A DNA stretch of 64,000 bases, taken from the NCBI GenBank assembly GCA_014055495.1, contig WIAG01000005.1, positions 53,939-117,938 of the forward strand. The letters are read 5' to 3'. Below the pieces are notes generated by a model. That model was not told the DNA's origin. It worked only from the letters and a program-made list of their open reading frames with translations, and searched no databases. The position numbers were made by a program, and so were the translations under genes. Positions 1 to 8,855 of this stretch are shown one piece after another (within the stretch, counting starts at the first letter, position 1; every line of letters begins with the position of its first letter). Source of the stretch: Nitrospira sp. CR1.2. Its GTDB lineage: Bacteria; Nitrospirota; Nitrospiria; Nitrospirales; Nitrospiraceae.

Positions 1-188
1 GGATCCAGAATGACGAACGCCAGTTGCGGTTCTTCGACACACTGCAGCCATTTGAACGGCGCATCCGTGTCATGATCCAGCATGACGTATTTGGTCCAGT
101 CCGGGAATCCCAGGATCCCGGAGGGAAACACCAGCAGAGTCTCATCCTTGACGTCAAAGGTCCCGAACCTGGCCGACTGACACTTCAT
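1..188 (-). CDS. fliW: Flagellar assembly factor FliW (3' end outside window)
   Basis: The first 62 codons are visible; the gene runs off the left edge. The N-terminus starts MKCQSARFGTF and contains LLVFPSGILGFPDW, the typical FliW signature (F-P-x-G-I-L-G-F). In known systems FliW binds flagellin and CsrA, linking flagellin level to CsrA-mediated translational repression. It lies 9 bases downstream of csrA in the same direction, the usual csrA-fliW pairing at the end of a flgM-flgN-flgK-flgL operon. The family identity is clear although the C-terminal half is missing. Confidence 0.9.
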   Translation of the reverse strand, partial: MKCQSARFGTFDVKDETLLVFPSGILGFPDWTKYVMLDHDTDAPFKWLQCVEEPQLAFVILD

Positions 189-197
189 AAATGGTTT

Positions 198-443
198 TCA
201 GCCTCCCCGGCGGCCGGTTTTATTGGACAATTGGCGGAAGGCTTCAAGCGGAATCACTCCCGGCCCCGCCGCGATGCGATTTTCATCCTGGATCCGCGCA
301 TGCACTTCATCGCGATGCACCTGCACATTGGGCGGTGCTTCGATGCCGAGCCGCACTTGCCCGCCTTTGATGCCGAGCACCACGATGCGGACATCGGGTC
401 CGATGGTGACGCCTTCGCCCCGACGTCGTGTTAAGACCAGCAT
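198..443 (-). CDS. csrA: Carbon storage regulator CsrA
   Basis: This 81-residue protein begins MLVLTRRRGEGVTIG and continues with the five-strand CsrA core (VRLGIEAP, then VHRDEV). The family forms RNA-binding dimers that block ribosome access at GGA motifs, classically in flagellin mRNA leaders. The conserved VHRxE segment that carries the RNA-binding arginine is intact. About 20 residues follow the core and are poorly conserved. The gene sits between flgL and fliW, so it is probably co-transcribed with the late flagellar operon from the sigma-28 site before flgM. CsrA and FliW are expected to act as antagonists. Confidence 0.95.
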   Translation of the reverse strand: MLVLTRRRGEGVTIGPDVRIVVLGIKGGQVRLGIEAPPNVQVHRDEVHARIQDENRIAAGPGVIPLEAFRQLSNKTGRRGG

Positions 444-517
444 ACAAGCCTTCCTTGGCGTGTGGATACGGGTACATTGGGTATATCGGTTCCGGTGAGG
501 ATGAACTTGAGCGCTGG

Positions 518-1408
518 TTAGGGTAGATAGTTGAGTAATGAGGCGTCAAAAATCTTGCTGAATGACTGGCTGGCGGCCTGCACGGCAACCTGCTGAAGGC
601 TCAACTGGCTGATCGCCGTGGCAAGATCGGCATCCTGATTATCGGAGATAGCCTTGGAAATCGTCAGGGTTGCCGTATCCAGCGCGTCATGGGTGACCTG
701 CAGACGGTTGGCCAGGGCCCCGACGGTTCCTTGCACGTCGCTGATCTGCGCCGTGGCCAGGTCAAGATCGCCGATCCCCGCCTGGATGCCCGAGCGATCG
801 TTACTTTCCATCGCGGTCAGCAAATCCCGGATCGAGTCGAAGATGTTTGTCGTCGCACCGGTGAAAATACTGCTTCCCGGGACCAGAATCTGCACGGTTT
901 GATTTTCTCCCACCGCGATCGATTGGCTCTCCGCATTGCCCTGATAGGTCACCGTATCTCCGCTGGCGATCACAAACGGGCTGACATCAGTTTTGGTACC
1001 GCCGAACACCGCCTGTCCGGCCACTTCAGTATTCCCGAGTTGGACCAATTGCCGCTGCAATTGGCGCACTTCCTTGGCGATGCTTTGACGCCCTTCCGCC
1101 GAGGTCGTGTCGCTGCTCGCCTGAATGGTCAGTTCACGTACCCGAGTGATGAGGTTCTGCACCTGCCCCAACGCCTGATCGGCCGCATTCACACGAGAGG
1201 TGCCGAAATCGATGTTGCGCAGCCATTGAGCGGTTTGCGAGAGGGCCGACTTGTCGAGCACGATCTGACCATAGGAACTCGGATCGTCCTCCGGCCTGTT
1301 CACTCGCTTCTGGCTGGAGATCTGCTCCTGCGAGGTCAGCATCTGCAGGCGGGATCGTTGGAGATTGCCGAGGAGGGTATTAAACATCTGTTGATCGGCG
1401 ACTCTCAT
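518..1408 (-). CDS. flgL: Flagellar hook-filament junction protein FlgL
   Basis: This 296-residue protein has a flagellin-type N-terminal coiled-coil (starting MRVADQQMFNTLLGNLQ) and a C-terminal helical region ending SFSKIFDASLLNYLP. This is the D0/D1 architecture of FlgL (HAP3). It forms the second ring of the hook-filament junction and is exported by the flagellar type III system. Its length is close to the usual ~300 residues. The gene follows flgK by 31 bases, so both junction proteins are made together, after the chaperone gene flgN. Confidence 0.95.
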   Translation of the reverse strand: MRVADQQMFNTLLGNLQRSRLQMLTSQEQISSQKRVNRPEDDPSSYGQIVLDKSALSQTAQWLRNIDFGTSRVNAADQALGQVQNLITRVRELTIQASSDTTSAEGRQSIAKEVRQLQRQLVQLGNTEVAGQAVFGGTKTDVSPFVIASGDTVTYQGNAESQSIAVGENQTVQILVPGSSIFTGATTNIFDSIRDLLTAMESNDRSGIQAGIGDLDLATAQISDVQGTVGALANRLQVTHDALDTATLTISKAISDNQDADLATAISQLSLQQVAVQAASQSFSKIFDASLLNYLP

Positions 1409-1439
1409 AGTAACGACTCCCTGTCCCGTCCCGACACGA

Positions 1440-2834
1440 TTAACGTTTTAACGATATGATCGTCTGCAACATCTCATCACTGGTGGTGATGAGCCGCGAG
1501 GCGGCTTGAAACGCCCGCTGATACTTCAACAAATTAATGAGCTCTTCATCCATGGACACACCGGAAATTTCCGCTCGATGTGCCAACAATTGGTCGTTCA
1601 AGATTTCCTGTCCCTGCAGGTCGCGCGTCGCGCCCTGCAGCGTCGCACCGAAACTCCCCGCCATCGCGCTGTAATAGCTCTGAAACGTCGTGTTGCCCAA
1701 CCCAGCCACGGCAGTGGTCTGGAGATCAGCCATGGCCAACGCATTCACATTGTTCCCCGGCACGCCTGCGGCGGTCGAGGACGCGGCGATTTTTTGCCGA
1801 TCGGTGAGCGCCATGCTGATCGTGCCGGCGGTGGTTCCCGAGGCCGTAAAAAAATCCTGCGTGGTGGAGCCATCCAGCCCGTAGCCCAGACGGTGTTGCG
1901 TGTTGACTTGCGACACAAGTTGCGACGTGAGCGTGTCCAAGGAGCTCTGCAACCCTGCGGCGGTGGTATCCCGCGCATCGAGCAGTCCCTTCAGACGGCC
2001 TCCGCTGATCGAGGACGTAATATCCGTGTTGGGACCGGTTCCGCCGTCGTACCGCACGTCGAGCAACCCACCGTTGGTCACGTCGGGAACGCCGGTGAGC
2101 TGGTACGCCGTGTGATCGGTCACCAGGATCTGTCCGATCCCGACAAACACCGTCACCTGCCCGCTTCCATCTTCGATCGACGAAATATCGATCAGACCGG
2201 CTAAGTCGTTCAAGAACCGGCCGCGCTGGTCTCGAAGGTCGTTTGCCTGTTGCCCGCTCACTTCGGTCAGCTTGATCTGGGCGTTCAAATCGGCAATCTT
2301 GCCGGCCAGCGCATTGATGTCGGTAATCCCGCTCTCAACCTGGCCATCGAGCGACAGACGTTGAGCCGACAGTTGGGAAGACGCCTGGTTCAATAGTTTG
2401 GTCAGTCCATCGGCCTTCGTCAGGAGCACGGTGCGCGCGGTCAGGTCCGCCGGATTGGTCGCCACATCCTGCAAGGCCTTAAAGAAATCGTTCAGCCCTG
2501 CCGCAATACCCTGGTCGTTCGAATCGTTGAACAGGATCTGGATTTGCGAGAGTGCCTTCTGGGATGCACCGAATTGCCCGATCCGTTCGCTGGAACCCAG
2601 CAACTGCTGTTCCACAAAGCTGTCGACGGAGCGGCGGATTTCCGCAACCTGAACGCCGGTTCCGATCTGGCCCGGGCGGCCGTTCTCGGGCAGGGTTTGG
2701 GTAAGCACAGCTTCCTGGCGTGAATAGCCGGGGGTGCTGACGTTGGCGATGTTCTGCCCCGTGACGGACATGGCGCGCTGGAAACTGGCCAGTGCATTGG
2801 AGCCCACACTGAATAAGCCGTTTAGTCCTGACAT
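1440..2834 (-). CDS. flgK: Flagellar hook-associated protein FlgK
   Basis: This is a 464-residue FlgK (HAP1), the first junction protein between hook and filament. The N-terminus starts MSGLNGLFSVGSNALASFQR and contains the rod/hook signature NIANVSTPGYSRQ. The C-terminus (EELINLLKYQRAFQAASRLI) is the usual flg_bbr_C helix. An upstream extension to 2936 is open but has no family resemblance and overlaps flgN, so the ATG at 2834 is preferred. The gene sits between flgN, its likely export chaperone, and flgL. Confidence 0.95.
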   Translation of the reverse strand: MSGLNGLFSVGSNALASFQRAMSVTGQNIANVSTPGYSRQEAVLTQTLPENGRPGQIGTGVQVAEIRRSVDSFVEQQLLGSSERIGQFGASQKALSQIQILFNDSNDQGIAAGLNDFFKALQDVATNPADLTARTVLLTKADGLTKLLNQASSQLSAQRLSLDGQVESGITDINALAGKIADLNAQIKLTEVSGQQANDLRDQRGRFLNDLAGLIDISSIEDGSGQVTVFVGIGQILVTDHTAYQLTGVPDVTNGGLLDVRYDGGTGPNTDITSSISGGRLKGLLDARDTTAAGLQSSLDTLTSQLVSQVNTQHRLGYGLDGSTTQDFFTASGTTAGTISMALTDRQKIAASSTAAGVPGNNVNALAMADLQTTAVAGLGNTTFQSYYSAMAGSFGATLQGATRDLQGQEILNDQLLAHRAEISGVSMDEELINLLKYQRAFQAASRLITTSDEMLQTIISLKR

Positions 2835-2845
2835 ACGATCACTCG

Positions 2846-3295
2846 TTATCCTTTGGCTCTCACGAGGCCGGCGCCTGTCGCGACGGCTGCGCCGGACGAC
2901 GAATAGAGGGCGGCCGACTCCGGGGAGTGTTGCCACCGCTTGAGCGCTCCGTGCAAGAAGTCGAGCGACTGCCCGATGAGAGTCGCGTTGAACCGATTTA
3001 ATCGATCCGTTTCGCCGATCGCGGCCACCAACTCCTGCTCACGCCGATTCCGATCGGAAAGGCCGGCAACGGTCGTCGCTGAAACCGGTCTGGTCCGACG
3101 TTCCTGCTCCAGATCACGGATCTCATCTAATAATTGTGCTTTTCGCATCGTGACAGAGGTGAACTGGCCGAACGACAGGCAGCGAATCGCCTCCTGCTCT
3201 TCACGCAACAATGACTGGAAGGCAAGGATCCGCTCGAGCATGCGCTGCATGAGCGCGTCGGACTCGGTAGAGAGAACATGTGACACGGTCGACAC
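2846..3295 (-). CDS. flgN: FlgN-family export chaperone
   Basis: This 149-residue, strongly helical protein has a heptad-rich centre (RKAQLLDEIRDLEQERRTR) like FlgN chaperones. FlgN binds the C-termini of FlgK and FlgL and delivers them to the export gate. Sequence conservation in this family is weak, so the call rests equally on position: immediately downstream of flgM and upstream of flgK. The C-terminal tail is Ala/Ser/Gly-rich and may be disordered. Confidence 0.8.
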   Translation of the reverse strand: MSTVSHVLSTESDALMQRMLERILAFQSLLREEQEAIRCLSFGQFTSVTMRKAQLLDEIRDLEQERRTRPVSATTVAGLSDRNRREQELVAAIGETDRLNRFNATLIGQSLDFLHGALKRWQHSPESAALYSSSGAAVATGAGLVRAKG

Positions 3296-3371
3296 CTTGC
3301 CTCCTCCTCGACGATGGGGTTCCGGCCTACGAGGACATACGAGCGAAGGGGCCGATCGCCGGTGTGGTCGA

Positions 3372-3677
3372 CTACAGCACCGCGTCCGTCAAGACGTGAC
3401 GGATCATGGAATCTGCAACCTTCTTTCCGTCGACGGTGTACGTACCCCCTTCGACCGACTGCTGAATCTGGCCGACTCTGGCATCACGTTCAGTATCCGG
3501 CTGTTCAGCTGCCGCCCTCAGGCGCTGGAGTTCTTTGGCACGCTCGGAAATCTGGACGCGGTCTTGTGACTGCGTCTGCTGAGATGCGGTCTTCTTATCG
3601 TGCGTCCGATCCGTTTCCTGAACGCCCAATAGAATTTTTGCGAGATCCGCCGCCCGGCCGTTGTTTGAGATCTCCAT
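3372..3677 (-). CDS. flgM: Anti-sigma-28 factor FlgM
   Basis: This 101-residue protein has a disordered, Gln-rich N-terminal half and the FlgM C-terminal inhibitory region (DRVQISERAKELQRLR, then IQQSVEGGTYTVDGKKVADSMI). FlgM binds and inhibits FliA until the hook is complete and it is exported. It is the first gene of the flgM-flgN-flgK-flgL-csrA-fliW cluster. A good sigma-28 promoter lies about 60 bases upstream, so FlgM is probably under FliA control, the usual feedback arrangement. Confidence 0.93.
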   Translation of the reverse strand: MEISNNGRAADLAKILLGVQETDRTHDKKTASQQTQSQDRVQISERAKELQRLRAAAEQPDTERDARVGQIQQSVEGGTYTVDGKKVADSMIRHVLTDAVL

Positions 3678-3735
3678 AACTGCTTGTCCTCCCCTTGCCA
3701 GGGTGTTCCGAAAGGCTTTCCCCTAGTCGAGTACT

Positions 3736-3763
3736 CTATCGGCGGGGAAGGCAGGGAACTTTA
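3736..3763 (-). promoter_or_regulatory. Sigma-28 (FliA) promoter of flgM
   Basis: On the minus strand the sequence reads TAAAGTT, then GCCGATAG, with 16 bases between TAAA and GCCG. The FliA consensus is TAAAGTTT-N11-GCCGATAA, which has 15 bases there. Both boxes match at almost every position. The predicted start is about 50 bases upstream of the flgM ATG. It should drive flgM-flgN-flgK-flgL and perhaps csrA-fliW. Confidence 0.85.
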
Positions 3764-3778
3764 GGACAAACAGACGAA

Positions 3779-4108
3779 TCAGCGGTTTTTTTCCACGTAG
3801 GCATCCACAAAGGCCGTAATACCGATTCCTCCTGCCTGCGTGGCCAATTTGGCAATTTCCTGGTCGTAGAAGGAGTACCAGACCTGCTCTCCCTTCCGAT
3901 CCAGAAGCCCTTTCGGCACAGTTTCTCGCATGTTTTTAATGAGATACGAGATAAAATAGGCTTCGAATTCCTGCCCGGCTTTATGTAGAGCCGAGGGGGA
4001 TGTCTGTGTAATCCGGCCCTGACCCTCCGTATGCTCCAGCCCGGCCGGTTGCGTGGCGGACATCTTCGCCAGATCCATTTGTCCGGCCAAAAAATCTCGT
4101 ATTTCCAT
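3779..4108 (-). CDS. flgJ: Rod-binding protein FlgJ, N-terminal-domain-only form
   Basis: This 109-residue protein matches the rod-binding (rod cap) domain of FlgJ: FEAYFISYLIKNMRETVPK, then EQVWYSFYDQEIAKLATQAGGIG. Enterobacterial FlgJ has a second peptidoglycan hydrolase domain that is absent here, as in many other phyla. A separate hydrolase is presumably encoded elsewhere. It ends the flgF-G-A-H-I-J operon, 19 bases after flgI, and is followed by the sigma-28 promoter of the next operon. Confidence 0.9.
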   Translation of the reverse strand: MEIRDFLAGQMDLAKMSATQPAGLEHTEGQGRITQTSPSALHKAGQEFEAYFISYLIKNMRETVPKGLLDRKGEQVWYSFYDQEIAKLATQAGGIGITAFVDAYVEKNR

Positions 4109-4127
4109 AGCGTTATAGGATCATCTC

Positions 4128-5438
4128 TTACACAATCTCAAGATTCGCTTGAAGAGCACCGGCAGCCCGGAGGGCCGACAAGATCGCGACAAGATCCCGG
4201 GGTGTTACCCCGACGGCATTCAGTGCCCGCACGACTTCCCCAAGGGTGACCGTCTGATCCACGACGATGAGACGCGACTCCTGTTCGGCAACCTCGGTCT
4301 GGACGTCTGGCGTGACGGTGGTCTGCCCCTGAGTCGAACCGATCACCGGAGCCGGAGGCTGCGACACGTTCAGGGTGTTCTTCACAGAGATCGTGAGGTT
4401 CCCATGCGAAATCGCGCAGGTAGAAAGCCGCACGTGCTCGCCGAGGACGACGGTGCCGGTGCGTTCGTTCACCACTACTTTCGCGGCGACGTCGACGCTG
4501 ACATCCAGACCTTCCATCGTGGCGATGTATTCCACCACCCGACCGTGAAACGATGAGGGCAGCGTGGTCTTGACCAGGCCTGCATTCACCGGCACTGCCG
4601 TGCCCTTGCCGAAGGTCCCGTCGATCGCTTCCGCCGTACGAATGGCTGTGGTGAAGTCCGGGTGCCGCAGTAATACGGACACGGTGTCCCAGGTGTCGAT
4701 ATCCACGGTGACTTCCTTCTCCACGATGGCGCCGGCGGGAACCACACCGGCCGCCTGATGATTTTTCGTGACCGTCGCCCCGCCCGCTCCTCCGGTGCCT
4801 CCCAGAAACCCGCCGATGGAGACGGGCCCTTGCGCCACGGCAAAGACTTGCTGGTTCGGCGCTTTCAACGGGGTCGAAAGCAAGGTCCCGCCTTGCAGAC
4901 TCTTCGCATTCGCCATCGAGGAGACCACGGCGTCGAGCGTCATCCCGGGCTTCACAAACGGCGGCAACTTGGCCGTGACCATCACCGATGCAATGTTGCG
5001 CGTCAGCAATTGGATGGGGTCGATCACCAGGTTGATGCCCATCTTATTCAACATGGACATCATGGCTTGAATGGTAAACTGTCCGCCGATGACCTGATCG
5101 CCGGTGCGGTCGAGGCCGACGACCAAGCCATACCCGATCAATTGGTTTTCCCGCACGCCTTCGATGGTGGCCACATCCTTCACGCGCACCGCGTGGGCCA
5201 TCGACACGCTGAAGAGCGAGACCGTCAAAAAGGCAAGCATCCCGACCGCGGTTCGACGAAACCACGCGTTGATCGGTGCCCGTGGCGCGGCGGCGGGAGC
5301 GGCTTTCGGCTGAGGGGGCATCCAGGAGCGCGTCAATTGCTCCGGATCCACGGCCGGCGTCCGCAGCACGCCGCTGGACATCATCAGACGAAAACTTTGC
5401 ATGATCATCGCCCGTTGCTGTTTACGTGGCATCGACAT
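4128..5438 (-). CDS. flgI: Flagellar P-ring protein FlgI with long N-terminal extension
   Basis: This is the P-ring protein that surrounds the rod in the peptidoglycan layer. The mature protein begins near VRVKDVATIEGVRENQL and contains GYGLVVGLDRTGDQ. The C-terminus NAVGVTPRDLVAILSALRAAGAL is typical. A signal peptide hydrophobic core (MLAFLTVSLFSVSMAHA) ends at about residue 83, unusually far in. About 60 residues precede it, including a Pro/Ala-rich stretch. The start at 5438 is supported by AGGAG five bases upstream. An internal start nearer the signal sequence remains possible. Confidence 0.92.
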   Translation of the reverse strand: MSMPRKQQRAMIMQSFRLMMSSGVLRTPAVDPEQLTRSWMPPQPKAAPAAAPRAPINAWFRRTAVGMLAFLTVSLFSVSMAHAVRVKDVATIEGVRENQLIGYGLVVGLDRTGDQVIGGQFTIQAMMSMLNKMGINLVIDPIQLLTRNIASVMVTAKLPPFVKPGMTLDAVVSSMANAKSLQGGTLLSTPLKAPNQQVFAVAQGPVSIGGFLGGTGGAGGATVTKNHQAAGVVPAGAIVEKEVTVDIDTWDTVSVLLRHPDFTTAIRTAEAIDGTFGKGTAVPVNAGLVKTTLPSSFHGRVVEYIATMEGLDVSVDVAAKVVVNERTGTVVLGEHVRLSTCAISHGNLTISVKNTLNVSQPPAPVIGSTQGQTTVTPDVQTEVAEQESRLIVVDQTVTLGEVVRALNAVGVTPRDLVAILSALRAAGALQANLEIV

Positions 5439-5481
5439 GATGGCTCCTGTCCCGCTTCACACTCTTGCCCTGATCCTGCGA

Positions 5482-6198
5482 TCAGAACGGATACACCCAG
5501 TCCAGTATTCTCACCAACCAGCCCGGCCGTTGGACATCGTCGACAACCCCGAGCCCGGAGTATTCAATCTTGGCATCGGCGATCGCGCTGGATTGCACGG
5601 TATTTTTGGTGTTCACGTCGACTCGTCGGACAATGCCGCCGATCGTCATGATCTGCCGCTCCGAGTTGACGGTGACCTCGCGACGTCCCTCGATCCGGAG
5701 GTCGCCGTTCGGGAGGACTTCAGTCACAGTGGCGGAAATCGTTCCGGTCAACGTATCCTCGCGGTTGGTCGCCCCTTTCCCGCCGAATTTATTCTTTGCG
5801 CTCGCGTCGATGCCGAATCCACGTTTGGCCTCTCCGCCCAACCGGATTCCAGGAAGACCGAGGTACCCCATGCCGGTCCCGCCGAAGCCGTTGGAAATCG
5901 TGGAGTCCTTCTCCGCGCTCGTGTCTGCGCTCTTCGACCCCTTGTGTTTTTCAGAGATCAAAATCGTGATGATGTCGCCCGCCCGCATCGCCCGCAGGTC
6001 TTCATAGAGGTACGCGCGACCGTTTTCCTCCTGCCACAGCGACCCCGTCGTCTTCGGCGGCGGCAGTTTCGCCACTTCGGTTTTGCTCGGCTTCGCGGCC
6101 GGCGAACTCGAACAGCCGGTGACGACGCAGAGCGTCAGGCCGCACAGCAGCCAGCCGACCCGGCGGGACTCGGCGCAGCATAGGTTAAAAGCTGACAC
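5482..6198 (-). CDS. flgH: Flagellar L-ring lipoprotein FlgH
   Basis: FlgH forms the outer-membrane L-ring. A lipobox (LCVVTGC) precedes the mature part, which carries the FlgH signatures GSLWQEENGRAYLYEDLRAMRAGDIITI and, near the C-terminus, GIVRRVDVN followed by YSGLGVVDD. The start chosen is the GTG at 6198, overlapping the end of flgA by 14 bases, with a G-rich stretch upstream. The frame stays open to 6252, but that adds only Arg/Gly-rich residues and a larger overlap. Outer-membrane ring proteins FlgH and FlgI together with FlgA imply a Gram-negative envelope. Confidence 0.92.
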   Translation of the reverse strand: MSAFNLCCAESRRVGWLLCGLTLCVVTGCSSSPAAKPSKTEVAKLPPPKTTGSLWQEENGRAYLYEDLRAMRAGDIITILISEKHKGSKSADTSAEKDSTISNGFGGTGMGYLGLPGIRLGGEAKRGFGIDASAKNKFGGKGATNREDTLTGTISATVTEVLPNGDLRIEGRREVTVNSERQIMTIGGIVRRVDVNTKNTVQSSAIADAKIEYSGLGVVDDVQRPGWLVRILDWVYPF

Positions 6199-6982
6199 GG
6201 ACCACCCCCGGAGCGACGACCGTCGCCCGCAAATCCTTCCCGGAATCGACATTCGAGACGGTAATGGTTTGCCCTACCTCACCGTGCGACTTGGTCACAC
6301 CGACGGTTTGGATCGACAGCCCTCCCTGGCGCGCTTCAATCGTGACCCGGTCGCCTTTGCGAACGGCAAAGGGGCGACGGACCGAGGTGAGCCTGATCGC
6401 ATTCTGCGGCGGCAACGGGCGAATGGCGGCTTTCCCGATGACGTCGGCCGGATTGGTCGCAAAGGGTTGCTTCAAGTCGAACAGCACAATCCGCTCGATG
6501 GTGACGTCGTCGACCGCAATCTCCTCATCGACCTTGATGGCACGCACCGGGACCACCACATCGACCAGGGCGGCCACATCGGCGGTGGCATCGACGGTCT
6601 TGATGAAGCGTCCGTTCACCGCCAGATGAATCTGAAACACGCGCCGGCCGAGCGGTTCGTCCGACCGACCGCCGCCGACCTGCAAGTCGAGGGTCCCTGC
6701 CGGCACCACTATCGGCTCTTGCGGCTCCCCCAGCATCACCTGACAATCGGCGGCCCGGCCTGCGAGTTCCCGCTTCACGAAATCGTGAATGACGCCTCGC
6801 AGCTGCTCCGGATAGATCAGACGTTTTCCGCGCGCGTGCGGCTGTGCCTGCGCGCTGTGGACCAACGCTTCGTGTACGCGAAATAACGGCCGGACCGGAG
6901 TCCGCTCTCCTGCCGATACAGGCAGGACCATGCCGATCGCGAGACTGAGCGTCACAACTGTGATGAGGCCGACTCGATTCAC
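6185..6982 (-). CDS. flgA: P-ring assembly chaperone FlgA
   Basis: FlgA is a periplasmic chaperone needed for FlgI polymerisation. The protein of about 265 residues has a signal peptide (VGLITVVTLSLAIGMVLPVSAG) and the SAF/FlgA C-terminal domain (IGKAAIRPLPPQNAIRLTSVRRP, followed by VRKGDRVTIEARQGGLSI). The usual second half ends GKDLRATVVAPGVVRVSF. The GTG at 6982 has GAAGG about 9 bases upstream; another GTG at 6991 is too close to it. It lies between flgG and flgH. Confidence 0.92.
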   Translation of the reverse strand: MNRVGLITVVTLSLAIGMVLPVSAGERTPVRPLFRVHEALVHSAQAQPHARGKRLIYPEQLRGVIHDFVKRELAGRAADCQVMLGEPQEPIVVPAGTLDLQVGGGRSDEPLGRRVFQIHLAVNGRFIKTVDATADVAALVDVVVPVRAIKVDEEIAVDDVTIERIVLFDLKQPFATNPADVIGKAAIRPLPPQNAIRLTSVRRPFAVRKGDRVTIEARQGGLSIQTVGVTKSHGEVGQTITVSNVDSGKDLRATVVAPGVVRVSF

Positions 6983-7015
6983 GGATATCACCCTTCGTTG
7001 AAGGTGCGGCGCCGA

Positions 7016-7807
7016 TTACCGGCGTAGATTGTTGGCGATCTGCATCATTTCATCGGATGCCTGGATCGTCTTCGAGTTAATTTCGTAACTCCGTTGAGCG
7101 ATGATCATGTTGACCATTTCTTCCGCCAGGTTGACGTTCGAACTTTCCAGGAATCCCTGCTGCAAGGTGCCGAAACCGGTCGAGAATCCGCCGGTTCCCT
7201 GCTGCGCCGGGCCGGAGGCAAAGCTGTCCAGGAACAGATTGCTGCCCATCGCCACCAGGCCGGAGGGATTGTCGAACCGCACAAGCTGAATCTGACCCAC
7301 CTGTGAAGCTTGAGTCACACCGGGAAGCAGCACGGAGACGGTGCCGTCCTGACCGATGTCGATCTTCAGCGCGCCGGAGGGAATCGTGATGACGGGAGTG
7401 AGTTGGTCGCCGTCGCCGGTCACGAGGTTGCCGACGTTATCGCGCTTGAACGAGCCGTTGCGCGTATACATGATCGTTCCATCCGGTCTGGCAACCTGGA
7501 AAAAGCCGGCGCCGTCGATGGCCAGATCGAGATCGTTACTCGTCTGCCGCATGTTGCCCTGCATCCACTCTTTGGCCACGGTGATGGGACGCACGCCGCC
7601 GCCCACCTGCACACCGACGGGAAACACACCGACATTGGACGCGTTGGTGCCGGGCAACCGTTGGATTTGATACAGCAGGTCGCCGAATTCCGCACGGCTG
7701 CGCTTGAACGCGTTGGTGTTGACGTTCGCAAGGTTGTTGGCGATGGTGTCGACGTTGAGCTGCTGAGCCGTCATGCCCGTCGCTGCTGTCCACATTGCGC
7801 GAATCAT
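7016..7807 (-). CDS. flgG: Flagellar distal rod protein FlgG
   Basis: This 263-residue FlgG begins MIRAMWTAATGMTAQQLNVD and carries the rod motif TIANNLANVNTNAFKR. The C-terminus (EEMVNMIIAQRSYEINSKTIQASDEMMQIANNLRR) is the canonical distal-rod ending. A GAGGAGGAG Shine-Dalgarno precedes the ATG. FlgG polymerises into the distal rod that passes through the FlgI and FlgH rings encoded downstream in the same operon. Confidence 0.97.
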   Translation of the reverse strand: MIRAMWTAATGMTAQQLNVDTIANNLANVNTNAFKRSRAEFGDLLYQIQRLPGTNASNVGVFPVGVQVGGGVRPITVAKEWMQGNMRQTSNDLDLAIDGAGFFQVARPDGTIMYTRNGSFKRDNVGNLVTGDGDQLTPVITIPSGALKIDIGQDGTVSVLLPGVTQASQVGQIQLVRFDNPSGLVAMGSNLFLDSFASGPAQQGTGGFSTGFGTLQQGFLESSNVNLAEEMVNMIIAQRSYEINSKTIQASDEMMQIANNLRR

Positions 7808-7820
7808 AGCACTCCTCCTC

Positions 7821-8585
7821 TTACACCCGACCCAGATCCTGAATCGCCGTCTCCGTCATACGATCGAGTGTTTGAATCAGCTTCTGCGCCGACTCATAAC
7901 TCCGCATGCCCTGAATCATCTTGACCATCTCGGTCAATGAATTGACGTTGGATTCTTCGATGTGCCCCGGTTGAAGCCGTGGCTTCGCGACGGTGGTCGG
8001 TTTGCCCCCGGCGAACAGACCTTCCGCGTACTTCTGCGGCATGTCCGATTCCGGAAATTCGACCACCTTGATGGTGCCGATGGTGTTCCCGTCGACCTGA
8101 ATCGCGCCTTCGGTATTGATCTGGATATTCCCCGGTGGAACCGTGATCTCCCCTTTCGTGCCCATCACAGGCTGTCCGAGGTTCGTCACCAATCGGCGCT
8201 TGCTGTCGAGAGAGAAGATGCCGTTGCGGGTATACCCGGCCCCGTCGGGAGTTTTGACCTCAAAAAACCCGTCGGTCTGAATGGCGACATCGAGCGGATT
8301 TCCGGTGATACGGATGCGGCCCGGCTCAAACGTAGTGCGCACACCATGCGCCTCCGCAAACACCCGTTCGCTCGGACCGGCAGGACGTGTGGAGATTGTC
8401 GACACGATCCCCGGTGCGGAACCGCCCATTCCACTCGAGCTCGCGCGGGCAAAGAGGCCGCGGAACCCTTGTTGATCCTGTTTGAAACCGGCCGTATTGA
8501 CGTTCGCCAAATTGTTGGCGAATACCTGGAGTTGCTTTTCTTGAGCAACTGCGCCGGAAAGAATGGGATAGACGGCTCGATTCAT
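7821..8585 (-). CDS. flgF: Flagellar proximal rod protein FlgF
   Basis: This rod protein of the FlgF/FlgG family (254 residues) starts MNRAVYPILSGAVAQEKQLQ with rod motif FANNLANVNTAGFKQ. It ends with the helix NSLTEMVKMIQGMRSYESAQ. The frame opens earlier, to 8636, but family alignment begins at the ATG at 8585. It is the first gene of flgF-G-A-H-I-J. A strong sigma-54 promoter lies 43-57 bases upstream, marking it as a middle-class flagellar operon. Confidence 0.9.
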   Translation of the reverse strand: MNRAVYPILSGAVAQEKQLQVFANNLANVNTAGFKQDQQGFRGLFARASSSGMGGSAPGIVSTISTRPAGPSERVFAEAHGVRTTFEPGRIRITGNPLDVAIQTDGFFEVKTPDGAGYTRNGIFSLDSKRRLVTNLGQPVMGTKGEITVPPGNIQINTEGAIQVDGNTIGTIKVVEFPESDMPQKYAEGLFAGGKPTTVAKPRLQPGHIEESNVNSLTEMVKMIQGMRSYESAQKLIQTLDRMTETAIQDLGRV

Positions 8586-8627
8586 GTGTTTTTGTCGTTC
8601 CTTCCTGATGCTCCACCGGGAGAGATA

Positions 8628-8642
8628 GCAATGCACATGCCA
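8628..8642 (-). promoter_or_regulatory. Sigma-54 promoter of the flgF operon
   Basis: On the minus strand the site reads TGGCATGTGCATTGC: -24 GG and -12 GC exactly 10 bases apart, against the consensus TGGCAC-N5-TTGC. The predicted transcription start leaves a leader of about 30 bases before flgF. It almost matches the site before fliL, base for base, which supports both. Confidence 0.85.
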
Positions 8643-8855
8643 TTTCTCTCAGGCGATGTTCGCAACAGGTGTGCGATCGCGATCCGAAAGAAAATGTGAA
8701 CGATTGCCGGTAGATGTGCGTGGAACGGCAGCGACGGACGCAGATGAGGCGCGTGCGTGAGCCCAGCGGAGGCCGTCAAGGAATGAAGCGATGGGGAACT
8801 CTTTGCCGGTGACTAGGAAAGTCCTGCCTACAAATGCGGAGAACGACGCGGCACG

